A DNA stretch of 64,000 nucleotides. Origin: Dipteronia dyeriana. Its lineage: Eukaryota > Streptophyta > Magnoliopsida > Sapindales > Sapindaceae. Position numbers and translations under genes: made by a program. Below, piece after piece: positions 1 to 11,170 of the stretch. The notes under the pieces were generated by a model, which saw only the letters and a program-made list of their open reading frames with translations, was not told the DNA's origin and made no database searches. Position 1 is the stretch's first letter. Every line of letters begins with the position of its first letter. Location: the NCBI GenBank assembly GCA_032871835.1, contig CM065299.1, positions 97,842,652-97,906,651 of the forward strand, read 5' to 3'.

Positions 1-1
1 G

Positions 2-640
2 AAGCAATGGGCATCCAATAGTAAGCTTTTGGAGCATGTCTTCATTTATGTGTACGTCTGTCAAAGTTAAACTTTCGAGAGAATGAAACCTTATGGTTTC
101 AGAGGGGTGCTCCAACTTGCATCCACCTAGTTTCAAAATGGTCAATGATTTAGCAAGAAAGACTATCTGAGGCAGATTGTACATCCACTCATCTCGACCT
201 GGCGGAACATCGAAATCTAACTCTTTAACTCCATTCTTTATGACTAATCCTATCCATTTATCAAGAAGAGAAGATGATTGTTCAACATCAAGAAGACTCG
301 TCAATAGGCTAAATCTTTGTAGAGAAAATCCAAGGTTGCAAAACCGAAGTAGAGAAGCATCAACAAATTTTACAAACTTAATTAAAGGCCTTAGGAATTT
401 GTTACCAAGACGGGAGTGATATTCTGCAAGATATCTATTAGCCCGATTTTTTCCCACAAAGTATGCATAGGATTCATGAAAATCTAAGATTGGGAACGAT
501 GCACGTACACAATGCCAATTCTTTGATAAGATACTAGTTCGAGCGGCCTCTTTTTCTGAAAGATACGACATTATGTGATGGATGATAAAAGTGGGTAACT
601 CTGATATTCGATCCATAGAATCGGTAATAGTCTCTTCCAT
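2..640 (-). CDS. F-box/LRR-type protein, N-terminal part (runs off window)
   Basis: An open frame of 213 codons reads leftward from the ATG at 640 to the window edge without a stop. Residues about 8-45 match a plant F-box: an ISELPTFIIHHIMSYL-like helix, then LSEKEAARTSILSKNW. The rest has the leucine-rich spacing of the F-box/FBD/LRR family, including LTILKLGGCKLE and FHSLESLTLTDVHI. Such proteins are substrate receptors of SCF ubiquitin ligases and bind SKP1 through the F-box; the substrate cannot be told. The start was chosen because the F-box begins 8 residues later, as usual in the family. A splice-acceptor-like ttacag lies just upstream (about 655), so a 5' UTR intron is possible. The C-terminal half is outside the window, so integrity is unknown. 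Confidence 0.85.
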   Translation of the reverse strand, partial: MEETITDSMDRISELPTFIIHHIMSYLSEKEAARTSILSKNWHCVRASFPILDFHESYAYFVGKNRANRYLAEYHSRLGNKFLRPLIKFVKFVDASLLRFCNLGFSLQRFSLLTSLLDVEQSSSLLDKWIGLVIKNGVKELDFDVPPGRDEWMYNLPQIVFLAKSLTILKLGGCKLEHPSETIRFHSLESLTLTDVHINEDMLQKLTIGCPLL

Positions 641-869
641 ATATAATATTCAAACCTGTAACATTCGGATTGCATAATCAATGGTAATCTTAAACTGGGT
701 AGTTATATAATGTGAATAGACATTAAAAAACAACATACAGTATTGACAACATGTACAGAAAAGTAATTATTTTTTGTTCTTTTTGAAAAGATAATAAATA
801 TTAAGCTCAAAGAGAAACAATAAATAAATTTAGCCTGAAATTTCATGGTTAACCAAATTATAAGGCTTT
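641..869. other. AT-rich upstream region of the F-box gene
   Basis: This short AT-rich stretch lies between the F-box start codon and the LINE poly(A) end. No coding exon is supported here. It may be 5' UTR intron or promoter. Confidence 0.4.
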
Positions 870-1330
870 TTATTTTTTTTTGAAGAAGAAGCAATTTAAT
901 CAGGACCAAAAGGCCACAAACAACAAGCGCAACACATCAGCCAAAACAAGAAACGGCCAAAGAAAGAACCAAAAACAAACAACACAGACCCAAGCGGGGG
1001 AGCAAAGACAGGTCCAACCCAACCAAGCACACAACCAAAAAGAAAACGAAGAAGAAAAACAAGCAAAAACAGAGAGAGCTACAACAACGGCAAAAACACA
1101 AAGCAAAACAGGGGGCACAACCGAACCACAACGAGAACAGCAACCCAAGGATACTAACTTATGGAAACATTGCCCAGAACACTCTGGATATCTCTGATGT
1201 CAAGGATAGAACTAATATGATCATAATTTACAATACCCTCCTCATTAATCCACGAAACGGCCACAGAAGAATCACCCATAATTCATGCTTAGTCATGGAA
1301 AATATATATACAAATAAAAAGATGTGTTAT
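870..1330 (-). mobile_element. LINE (L1-type) 3' fragment: RNase H tail, 3' UTR and poly(A)
   Basis: On the minus strand a frame at about 1310-1190 reads GDSSVAVSWINEEG and then SSILDIRDIQSVLGN before a stop. This is the pattern of the C-terminal RNase H domain of plant L1-type LINEs. It is followed by a G/T-rich 3' UTR ending in TTGCTTCTTCTTC and an A-rich tail (complement of 870-882). The element is heavily 5' truncated, as usual for LINEs. A clear target-site duplication was not found, although TAACCATG-type sequence occurs on both sides (about 850 and 1415). Long open frames in its 3' UTR are compositional and not genes. Confidence 0.65.
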
Positions 1331-1562
1331 GATATTAGAAACAGAACAAATTACAAATCGGAAGCACAACAAAGAGAAAAATAAAATAGAATTTTGGAGG
1401 CAGAAATCCCATGGTTAGCCATGGAAACTATACATATCAAAAAAATAATAATTAAACAATCAAATAATATCAAAACTAAGTAAACGAAAAGAGAGATGAT
1501 ACTCAATTCAAACAAAACAGACACTTACAGGTTAAGCCGATGATGGTAGATAGAACCTAGAA
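1331..1562. other. AT-rich spacer
   Basis: No gene is seen. The stretch joins the LINE fragment to the first copy of a direct repeat. Confidence 0.3.
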
Positions 1563-1757
1563 GACAACACAATCAAATGCAATTGTTAGCCTGTTAGGTA
1601 GGAATTTATACTGTTGGCACAACGGTTTCCCTGCGCCTGTAGGTTTTCCAAGACAGCACTTGTAGTTTTAACAAAACACCGTTAAAGCCAAGGTCCTGAC
1701 TTTTTGACCACGTGTAACCTCCTTTAGATTCTATGCAACTACGCAAGTACACTAAAG
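1563..1757. repeat. Direct repeat, copy 1 (about 190 bp)
   Basis: This block, containing TTGTTAGCCTGTTAGGTAGG and TGACCACGTGTAACCTCCTT, recurs in the same orientation at 3299-3484 with scattered substitutions. It includes the G-box-like core CACGTG. The two copies flank 1.5 kb holding a putative first exon, so they may be duplicated upstream regions of related genes. Confidence 0.7.
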
Positions 1758-2254
1758 TGAGTAAGTGACGTTTGGTTTTTGTATATGAAATCTAAAGGAT
1801 TAGTAACTAGGTTTATTTTTTCGTATGAATAAAAAAATTAAGTTATTTATTTTTAAAAAATTTAATATCTGAATCTATAATTTAACATTCTTACCAATAC
1901 ATTTTTAATGATCATATATATTACACTATTATTGATAATTAAATTTAAATTGATAGTGTATTTTTTTTAAATAGTGTAATTTATTTTGTTAATGTATTTC
2001 AATAAAATATATATTTTTAAAAATTTAAGTCATTTAGAAGTTCCGTTTAATCAAGTTTTTATATTTCCTTATTTTAAATGTTTTATCTTTAAAAAAATTG
2101 AAAAACATTAGTTATTGCACCGAATTTTATAAAAAAAAATTCCCATAAATGTATTTCAATATTTTCACCATCCATACAAAAAATAAATTCAATCTTCAAT
2201 ATATTCCATGCAATTTCATCAAAGGTGTTTTAAGTGTACATTGTAAAAGTCTTT

Positions 2255-2331
<77 letters not shown>

Positions 2332-2925
2332 AAGTAATTAAAAATCATAATAAATAAATGTCACTCTCTCATCCTCATCTCTACCATCGTCACCATTCAC
2401 CGGTCACCACCACTCTCTCATCCACATCCATTCATTTTTTTTATTGGATAAAGAATCAGTCATACACAACAAGAGAAAAATAGAGCATACTCTCATCCTC
2501 GTTTATTTATCTATTCATTTTCAATCTCACAAATCATCCATCGTCATCTCTCCTCTTCGCTCTCCCCAAACCCAAATATCTTCTCATCTCTCTCCCTAAT
2601 CTTTTTTTTTAATTCGGTGACTAGATTTATCTCTTGGCCAAGATGACTGGGTTTCGGTTCGGCGACAGGGGGTGGCTAGATCTGGGTCTGGGTCTGGGTC
2701 TTGTGGTGATGATGACGGTTCTGGTCTAGGTTTGGGTGTGGTGGTGGTAGATAGAACTTAGTGTAAGAATTTGATAAAGACAAAATCAACATGTATAGGC
2801 ACATAATTAATCTGAAAGTTTAACCTAAACATATTTCTATAACATACTTAATCAAATTCTAAATACATAATACTAACCCATGTCAATTCAAGAGTAAAGT
2901 GAGATATGATAAAGTGGAAACGTAC
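1758..2925. other. AT-rich spacer with CT/TA microsatellite
   Basis: This is mostly AT-rich noncoding DNA. It holds a (CT)n tract followed by (TA)n at about 2268-2331, and a pyrimidine-rich stretch at 2360-2600 that looks like UTR or promoter sequence. I see no reading frame with protein-like composition. Confidence 0.4.
2268..2331. repeat. Microsatellite (CT)n then (TA)n
   Basis: About 39 bases of alternating CT run directly into about 25 bases of alternating TA. The reading frames through it are low complexity. Confidence 0.95.
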
Positions 2926-2985
2926 CTGAATCCTTTGTCGGAGATTGGTGAACGAGCTGAGATCTTCCAAATTACCAGAATCCAT
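2926..2985 (-). CDS. Possible first coding exon, unrecognised gene
   Basis: An ATG at 2985 opens exactly 20 codons (MDSGNLEDLSSFTNLRQRIQ) that end at a strong donor, CAG|GTACGT. About 50 bp of 5' leader and a duplicated upstream block follow on its 5' side. The acidic-to-basic composition looks like a real protein N-terminus, but no domain is visible. No downstream exon joins it in frame: the acceptor before the F-box start would give an immediate stop. It could be the orphaned exon of a duplicated gene or a 5' exon of the F-box transcript. Confidence 0.3.
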
Positions 2986-3298
2986 GACACATAAAAGTGT
3001 TCTCTCTTATCTGGTGATGGGGATCTAGAAAAGTCAAAAGTGATTGTGTAATCTAGGGACCATAACCCTATATATAGTAAACATATTATTATATGTTTTG
3101 ATATTTCTAATTTGGTCCCTCATCAAATTAGAAATAGCACTCTGGTATCTACACCTTAATTCTATGTCAATTATACCCTTAAGCCTTACAACTTTAATCT
3201 TAATTAGACTACTTTAATTTAGACTTAACAAAAAGATAACACAACACCTTTAATATTTACATATGTGGCCCATACGTTGGAATTTTTCCAAAACTTAG

Positions 3299-3484
3299 AA
3301 ACAACACAATCGATTGCTATTGTTAGCTTGTTAGGTAGGAATTTTTACTGTTGGCACAACGGTTTCCCTGTGCCTGTAGGTTTTCCAAGACAACACTTCT
3401 AAGTTTACCAAAACACTATTAAAGCCAAGGTCCATACTTTTTGACCACGTGTAATCTCCTTTAGATTCTATGCAAGTACACTGT
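3299..3484. repeat. Direct repeat, copy 2 (about 190 bp)
   Basis: This is the same sequence as 1563-1757 with substitutions, in direct orientation. It lies upstream, on the minus strand, of the putative exon at 2926-2985. Confidence 0.7.
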
Positions 3485-3490
3485 AAACTA

Positions 3491-4776
3491 GGGTTCAGTT
3501 TGGCATTGATGTGCTGTGAGAGGAATTGTTATTAGATCTGCTGTAGGAGGAATTGCTTTTGGATCTGCTGTGGGGGAACTGATTTTGGATTTGCTATGGA
3601 GAGAAACAACTGAGTGTTTGGTAAACTGATTTTTAAAAGTGTTGTGCGAACCAAAAGCACTTTCATTATGTTTGGTAAACTGGAAGTAAAAAGTGTATAC
3701 AAAATTACTAAAAATGACACAAATGAATATTGAAGATGTTTTGAAAATATTTTTATTTTTATTTTTGTGTTACCATAAACTTGTTAGAAAATATCAATAA
3801 ATATTTTGGTGACATTAAACATGTTAGAAAATAAATAATAATTAATATTTTTATGTGAACATAAATATGTTATAAAATAAATATCAACTAATATTTTTGT
3901 GTGACCGTAAACATGTTATAAAATAAATAGATAATTTATTTTATTTTAGTGTGACTATAACACATTAATAATTCATTTGGGAAAAACATTAAGATTATCA
4001 ATTAATTATTATTTAAAATAATAATAATAATAATCAGTTTTCCAATTGATTCCTCTTTTATTCTCTTGACCGACCTAACACAATTGCTCTTCTCATTTCA
4101 TAAACAAATAAAACCCCAGTTCAATCCCATTCATTTTGGTAATTAATTGATTCCAGCTCTCTCTCTCTCTCTATAATGGAAGATCACTTGTCGAGTCTCT
4201 AACAATCTCTCTTCGATGACAAACCCTCGTCTTCTTTCCATCTCTCCCACCTTCTCAGCTCTAACGATCCCATCAAACTTGGCCTCCACCACTTTTACTC
4301 TTTACTCAAAACCTCCCTACGCTCGATCGGAGACGATGATTCCTCTCTATTAGGCTTTCAATCTTGGATTGACCACAAGATTCAGTCCTATCTTTCCATT
4401 AGATACGCAATCGCCTCTGTTTCTCTACCTCTCATTATTTTGATTTTTCAATTTTCGAGGGACAGAAGACATTGAAACTTGAATCAGATGAATGCTTGAA
4501 CGTTCTGATGAGCTGATTTAATTTTGTTAAATGTCATGAAATGCTAAGGATAAAATAGGAAAGTTGGGTAAAAAAATCACTAAAAAACACCAACGCGTTT
4601 CCAAAAGCAAAAGCTGATTTTTAAAAGTATGTATTTGTAGTTTCTCAAAAACTCAGTTGGGAGAAACTAAAAATGGCTAAAAACACTTTTCCATAATTTT
4701 ACTAAACAACATATCATTGGTCCGGAATCACTTTTGGTTTCAAAAGTAACTGGGGAAACAATATCAAACTGGGTCT
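3491..4776. mobile_element. Non-autonomous DNA transposon carrying a gene fragment
   Basis: The ends are imperfect inverted repeats: GGGTTCAGTTTGGCATTG on the left, and the complement of the right end reads AGACCCAGTTTGATATTG. Subterminal stretches such as CTGATTTTTAAAAGT also recur at both sides. The inside holds about four degenerate units of roughly 65 bp (3768-3960, with ACATGTTAKAAAATAAAT) and a host-like coding fragment at 4176-4475. The G-rich termini next to GTTTGG resemble PIF/Harbinger-type MITEs, but I could not fix a TSD, so the superfamily is open. Confidence 0.6.
4176..4475 (+). pseudogene. Captured host-gene fragment inside a DNA transposon
   Basis: From ATG 4176 a 100-codon frame runs to TGA 4473 with one internal TAA at 4200-4202. 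The residues around it (SSSFHLSHLLSSNDPIKLG and LGFQSWIDHKIQSYLSIRY) have amphipathic, protein-like composition unlike the surrounding AT-rich DNA. It starts just after a (CT)n leader typical of a plant 5' UTR. It therefore looks like a first exon plus leader of a host gene picked up by the element. I do not recognise the donor gene. The premature stop and the surrounding TIRs mean it is not functional here. Confidence 0.55.
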
Positions 4777-5161
4777 CAATTAGTTGTGATTCATCTGCCT
4801 CCAGCAACAGTACAGGCTTGCAAAGATGACGAACACTGGAAGAGGTCGCAGGGGGTGGGTACCCCGTAGCCTACCTTTTTTTAAAAAATATATTGTTATA
4901 AAAATTGAAAATTGTGTTTGGTAAGGGGACAGTAAGAGACGGGAATCACAGATAGGACAATTATTTCGTATTAGGTTTGAAATGTATGAGATAGAATCGT
5001 TATGTGTTTGATATAATTGAGACAAGACAACATAAGAGGAACAAATGAACAAAGTATCCATCTTATCATGTCTAATGTTTATAACAATTTTAATAAGTTT
5101 GAAGAAAACTCTTTGATGTTGGGATCAAATTTGGGATTGTCTTGAATATTGAACTCTATTA

Positions 5162-5215
<54 letters not shown>

Positions 5216-5789
5216 TAGGTCTATTTATATGAGAGGTACAAAAAGTTTAAGATAAAAGAAAATCTTACTCTTAAACATACAAGATTTTTTTTTCCACAAA
5301 AGACTATTTCCTTTTATACACAAGTCTTCTTATTCCATGTAAAGAGTATTCATTTTCTTTCAACCACAAGAACTTCCATAAAGAGAACCTTTCATTTTCC
5401 GTGCACCATTCCCGATATTAGAAAAATACACTGTTTTCGTGGTCTGGGTCGCGGTGTGCACCCCGCTTTCTACACCGTGGAATACTTCTGGAAATGATCG
5501 CTCAGTAAACCGCCGTCTACACCTCTTGCCCATGCTGCGGTACGCCGCACTGATCTTCTAAAATCGACCGATCCATGTGTTGCGGTCCATGAACCTTATC
5601 CGCACAATCCACGTCGTGGCTTCTTTCAGAATCCGTTTCTTCAGTTCTTCTTCGGTCTACAAACCTCCCTCAAACACCAACTTCAACTTTCAAATGTTTT
5701 CTCACGTCTACAGGAAGTTCTACATCAGTTGAGTATCATTTGGTTAATACTGGGTTTACTTGATAATACATACCAAAAACTAACAATAT
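4777..5789. other. Intergenic spacer, includes a (TA)n tract and a GC-richer block
   Basis: There is no credible gene. A (TA)n microsatellite lies at 5169-5215. The block 5430-5640 is richer in GC (CACCCCGCTTTCTACACCG and similar) and may be an LTR or UTR remnant that I cannot place. Confidence 0.4.
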
Positions 5790-6000
5790 GAGTAATGCTA
5801 GACATCGCAACTTTTCAATCACAATACAAGTGGTAACTGAGATGTCAATTGATGAATGAATATATAAATTCATAGAAAAAAAACTAACCCTATTTCAACC
5901 TCTCCCTCCCCACATCTCTCTTTCCTTCCAAATCAAACAAACAAATTTATTATCTCTCACTTCTCTCTCCATTGTACCTCACTTCTCCCCATCTCTCGTT
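5790..6000. mobile_element. MITE left end, partial
   Basis: The sequence GAGTAATGCTAGACATCGCA, then a run like CACAATACAAGTGGTAACTG and TGTCAATTG, matches the left arm of the better-preserved palindromic MITE at 63699-63889. The mirror-image right arm was not found, so this is a half element or a decayed copy. Confidence 0.4.
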
Positions 6001-6535
6001 ATACACGGAGAGATAAGATTTTAAAATCTTAGGACGCGTTTGATATCGTTTTTAAAATGATGTTTTTGAAAACTATTTTTTAAAATGGATTTTTTTTTTT
6101 AAATGATGTTTTTAAAAATATAAGACCCCGTCATGCAACTGTTTTTCAGTCTGTTTTCGTTTTTATTTTTTAAAAACGATTTTGAAAACGCGTTCGTTAA
6201 CCGTTTTTCATTTTATTTTCGAAAAACAAAAAAAAAATGAAAAATAAAAGTTGTGTTAAAAGTGAAAATTTCGAAAAACACAAAATACTTGTTTTTGTTT
6301 TTCACTTTTTTATATAAAAAAAATTATTTTTTTAACATATTAATTGTATTGTTATGCATTTAATATGGTTAGGACAAGACGGGACAAGATTTTCAAATGA
6401 TCAAAGTGCCCCTTATATATATATATTCCAGAATAATTTATTTCCAACTAGAACTAAATTATATAATATAATATAATATAATATTTTTTTTGTATATTAT
6501 AATATATATTATATAATATAATATTTACATAATAA

Positions 6536-7471
6536 GTACACAACTGTCTCAAAGTCCAACTGCAGATTATAGGAGCCCCAATGATGCCAAATTCCTATAT
6601 GGCAACCCTCCATCATCAAATTGCATACAGACTCCAAGATCATGCTCTCGACCTTCCTATCCCTGGACATTCTGGAGACACCATCTTCATCAAAGCAGAA
6701 AGAGAAGATGAGGTTCCAACTATTATCCAGATCCCCAAACAATTGCCTAGAGAGAAGCTCACTGAGATCATGCCCCTGAACTGGATCACCAACTATGAGA
6801 AAACGTTTCAAAATACCACACCAGTTGTGGCAGCCGAAACAAAGTTCACAAAGTTGGCAGATGGTTCGATCCAAACCACATATGAGCAGATTGGCGTTTC
6901 AGAAACAAGCACTCCAACGACAGAAACACCCGCCAGTGCTCCTCCTGTCTTTCAAATCCTGACAATCCGACCCGTCACAACTGAACAAGAAATCCCCATC
7001 CATCACTTTGAGGCTGATGGGACCCCAGTCTACACAGACAAAGTTAACGGGCACTTCATCTGGGACGTTGACCCAGACATGTGTGACGCCGACTGTGAAT
7101 GCAGGTCTTGCCACAAGCAAGAAAAGAGGTCCTGTAAATCCATTACCTCTTACAGGAAACCCAAAGACCCTCACAGTTCTTGGATCGATCTCAAACCAAT
7201 AAGAAATGAGCCCCTTCCCATATATGAGAGGGCACTCCAAATCCTTAAAGAAGAAGGCTTACTCCGGGAGCAACGAATTACCCCGGCCCCGATCCCATGT
7301 TTTATGGCCTCCAGCTATGACAAAGACTTCCCTCCTTTAGATTCATCATCAAATCCTGACAGGAACTTGTACTCTAGACCCTTTATCCAGTCATCAGAAG
7401 TTCTATCTGATGGGTCTCACAAGCAGCCTTCCCAGGCTGAGCAAGTCCTCAACTGGCACACCCGCAATGCA
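6536..7471 (+). other. Caulimovirid movement-protein region (C-terminal part)
   Basis: The N-terminal stretch (YRLQDHALDLPIP, MPLNWITNYEK) matches the end of the 30K-type movement protein of caulimovirids, which opens plasmodesmata for virion passage. It is followed by a Cys-rich patch (CDADCECRSCHKQ) near 7085-7110 and a conserved basic/acidic linker. The segment is 5' truncated by the insertion junction and ends at the internal TAG at 7472. Confidence 0.6.
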
Positions 7472-7474
7472 TAG

Positions 7475-7816
7475 GTCCAAAACAGGGTGCTCCACTCCAT
7501 CGACCAAAAAATAGACAAGGTCTCACACCAGGTCTCCCAGCAAGACAACCAGCTACAGCATCTAGACTCCACATTACGAAACATGTACACAGACCTACAA
7601 TCAAGGGTAGCCAGGCTAGATACTGACTTACATCAGTATATCAGCCAAGGATATTTTGGCCCTGATTTCGATAACAAAGAAAGAGAGATCAGACGGCTAA
7701 AAGACCAACTAGACCAGATAACAAGAGACCATTTTGTCAGCTCACCCTACATCCCTAGCCCTCACCCTTACTCCCCGTCTCTAGTTTTCCCAACACAAAC
7801 ACCACCACCTCCATTA
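7475..7816 (+). other. Coiled-coil segment of caulimovirid polyprotein
   Basis: Heptad-like spacing is clear in IDQKIDKVSHQVSQQDNQL and again in KEREIRRLKDQLDQITRD, followed by a proline-rich tail. Caulimovirids often carry such a coiled coil between movement and coat proteins, where it helps virion association. The assignment is by pattern only. It ends at an internal TGA. Confidence 0.5.
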
Positions 7817-7819
7817 TGA

Positions 7820-9370
7820 CCTCCTGATCACTCCCAGTTTTTCAAATCAACCGGAGACCTTTTCCGAAAATACCCACCTTTACCTACAGAAAAACCATCA
7901 ACTAGCAAAGAAAAGAAAACCTCCCAGAAAAAGAAGACTCATTCTTCTCATTACCCCCCTTCGGATCACCGAAAACAAGCCTTTTACACATCTTCCCGCC
8001 AACATTATTCCCCAGACACCCTCTCCACCGAGACAGAAACCTCAGAACCTTCATCCACCTCTTCTTGGGAAACCTACCACTCTGACCAAACACCAGACTC
8101 CTCAAACTGTTCAGACCTCGATGATCTGACACAAGTTTTCCTGGCTACAAGAGCAGACCCTCAACCATCCACCCAGGCCATGAGTACATCATCAGAATCA
8201 CAAACCACTGAAGTACCTCCTCCAGTAACCAATGAGCCACCTAACCAAAGAGACCAAGGGGATACTGCACCAGCACCCACCCCCTCCCCGAAACCTACTA
8301 ATGGTCCATGGTTTAACTTTGACGAGGTCGCCCCCAGACAATGGAGAAAAAGAATGTCTGAAATGAGCGCCTGGCTTGACCTCTAAATTATAAAAGGAGG
8401 TGACAACGTTGAAACCATCTTACGGGAATTTGTCTCCAGATTCACCGGATCTCTCAGAGACTGGTATCAAGCTCTCGAAGAATACAGACAACTGCAATTA
8501 GTCAGATGCGGGTCGGTTTCCATAGCAACAGGAATAATCTTTAGAGAATTTCTCGGAGATGTTTCCCAGTTCTATAAACAGACCAGACAAGAGTTCTTTG
8601 AAATGACAGTGTGCTCCCTAGACAAAGAAGACATTGATTTTCACTATAGGCGAATGTCCTTCAGATACCACGCCCTCGGTGGTGTCAATGACGAGACTCT
8701 GAGACAGGTGTACCTGAACTCACTCCCATCAGAACTCCAAGGAGAACTCCAGAGATTGATCGAGTTCTCAGGAAAAAGCCTTAGAGAGATCACCTTGGGA
8801 GAAATTCACATGTTCACCCACACTGCCCTAGAAAAACTTTGTGCCACTCAACGGGTCTTCTCAAAGATGATAAAGGAAGGAAAAAGATACAGCAGACACT
8901 GTAAATTCCCTCCAAATTACCACCTAAAGTGCAACTCCGATGAACATTGCAACTGCAGGGCAAACACACCCTACAGGAAGAAAACGCACAAAGCCCAAAA
9001 CCCTAAGAGGTTTTCAAACTCCAGGAAATACAAGTATTACAGAAAGAAGCCGAGGAGGTCCTGGAACAAGTCAAACAAATGCTTTGCTTGCGGACAGGAA
9101 GGACACTTTGCAAAACAATGCCCAAACAAGAGAGCAAAATCGGCCAAACTCATCAGACAGCTAAGACAAGTTGCGGAAGAAATTCCCTCAGACACAGACA
9201 TTGAGTCCTATTTTTCAGAACAAGAAGATGTCAACAAACTGACTTCTTTTATGATGTTAGATTCAGATGTCACCAGCTCTTCAGATGACTCAGATAACTC
9301 AAGCCTTCCTGATCAAGACTACCCATCAGAGGCCTACCAAGCCACCAACAAGGAGAATGCAGGACCACAG
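7820..9370 (+). other. Caulimovirid coat-protein region with CCHC zinc knuckle
   Basis: A Ser/Pro/acidic-rich leader (7820-8330) is followed by the capsid core around PRQWRKRMSEMSAWLDL and DWYQALEEY. A very basic Lys/Arg/Tyr stretch and a CX2CX4HX4C knuckle (CFACGQEGHFAKQC, 9080-9121) come next, then an acidic tail. This is the classic coat-protein layout: the basic region and knuckle bind the packaged nucleic acid. An internal TAA lies at 8384. Confidence 0.75.
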
Positions 9371-11170
9371 GCCAAAATCCAGATTTTACCCACAAAATAC
9401 TCTAAACCAATTCCTGTAATTGCCTATTTTGACATAGGAGCCCACTCCTCTATGATGAACCCCAATGTCCTCCCTCCAGACGCCTGGAAACAAGAGAGCA
9501 AACAATTCCTTGCTGCAGACGGTCAACTTTTCAGCACCCATTTAATCTCCAAACATAAAATTGGGTTGCAGTTCTTCCCGTCCTTCACTCTTTGGACCTA
9601 CATTATCGGAACACCCCTCCCTAACAAGGATATCCTCATCGGATGGGATATATACAGCCAAGCAAGATCCATCAGGATCTTACCTCAGGGTATCCGTTTT
9701 AAAAAAGAGTTCAAACCTTTCATTGACATCCTAAAGATTTCCCCCCTATCAGTCATGAACCCAGACTTCAAAGAAATACAGGAAAAACTCTAACTCTTCT
9801 GTGCCGACAGCCACACAGATTTCAAACACCCACACCCACTATGGAAAAACCCAGACTTCTTCATAAAGCTCCCTTTCAAGCTCAATGAAGACACCAACCC
9901 TACAAGGGCAACACACACGGGAATGTCCCCTTCTGACCTGTCCATGGCCACAGAGGAATGTGAATCACTCCTCAGCCAGGGCCTCCTAGAGCCCACTTCT
10001 TCCCCATGGGCCTGCCAAGCCTTCTATGTAGAAAAAAGATCAGAAAAGGCCAGAGGAAAGAAAAGGCTTGTCATTGATTACAAGCCCCTCAATCTTTTCC
10101 TTCAAGATGACAAGTTCCCTGTTCCCAGAGCTAATGCCTTGTTCTCCCAAATACCAGGCGCAACAGTTTTCTCCAAGTTTGATTTAAAAGGAGCCTTCTG
10201 ACAGATTGGAATACAACCACAGGACAGGCCCAAGACAGCTTTCTGCCTTCCTAATGCCCATTACCAGTGGACCGTACTTCCTTTTGGGCTCAAAACAGCG
10301 CCTTCCCTGTTCCAAAAGGCCATTACCAGGATTTTCCAACCACTGCTCAACTCAGCCTTGCTGTACATCGATGACATCCTGCTGTTCTCTGTAGACAAAC
10401 AGTCACATAATCAGCTCCTAGCAAAGTTCCACCAAAATCTTCAAGAATATGGAATTATGCTATCCGACAAAAAGAGCTCGATAGGTGTCTCAGAAGTCGA
10501 GTTTCTTGGTATGAAGATCAAGAATGGTGCCTATGCCCCCGGACCTCACCTTGCAAGTCAACTCCTTGACTTTCCAGATTGCAACCTCACGTTAAAGCAG
10601 CTCCAGCAATTCCTGGGAATTATCAACTATGTCAGGGATTTCATCCCGCAAGCCGGCCGTTTCACCACCTGCCTAGCCAAACTCCTCAAGAAGGATCCCC
10701 CCCAGTGGAATACCCTCCACACTGAGGCAATCTCCCACCTCAAAAAGGCTGCACAAAGTCCTCCTCCCCTGCGCATTCCCTCATCTGGCCACCTCATCCT
10801 GCAAACAGATGCTAGCGACCATTTCTGGGGCGCTATCCTCATTGAAGAGACCCAAAACAGTCGTCACTACTGTGGCCATGCCAGTGGACAATTCAAGGAA
10901 TCCCAGAAACATTACCATACCATCTATAAGGAGATCCTAGCTGTAAAAAATGGAATTTCAAAGTTTGACTTCCACCTTAGGACCACTAGGTTTACAGTCG
11001 AAATGGACAACTCTTCCTTCCCCAAAGTCCTAGAATTTCGCAACAAGCTCCCGCCAAACCCCCAGCTCCTTAGACTTAAAGATTGGTTTGCCAGGTATGA
11101 CTATTCAGTCAGACATATAAAAGGTCATCACAACATCATCCCAGACATGCTTTCACGACCACAGCCCGTC
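9371..11170 (+). other. Caulimovirid aspartic protease, reverse transcriptase and RNase H
   Basis: The protease motif reads DIGA (9431-9442) where DTGA or DSGA is usual, so the residue after the catalytic Asp is altered. The RT has KFDLKGAF, VLPFGLKTAPS and the catalytic YIDD at 10364-10375. RNase H follows with TDASDHFWGA, an Asp-containing MDNSS, and IPDMLSR as the last acidic site. Stops at 9791 and 10199 fall between protease and RT and within RT. These enzymes would copy pregenomic RNA to DNA in the cytoplasm. Confidence 0.85.

Noticed and set aside
900..1197. Overlapping open frames of 68-105 codons on both strands
   Set aside because: They lie in a LINE 3' UTR with strongly skewed base composition and give repetitive Gln/Lys or Cys/Phe peptides.
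1563..3484. Direct repeats read as LTRs of a small retroelement
   Set aside because: I see no TG/CA ends, primer-binding site, polypurine tract or TSD; a duplicated upstream region is simpler.
6509..7240. Minus-strand open frames opposite the viral movement-protein region
   Set aside because: They are shadows of the viral coding frame on the plus strand.
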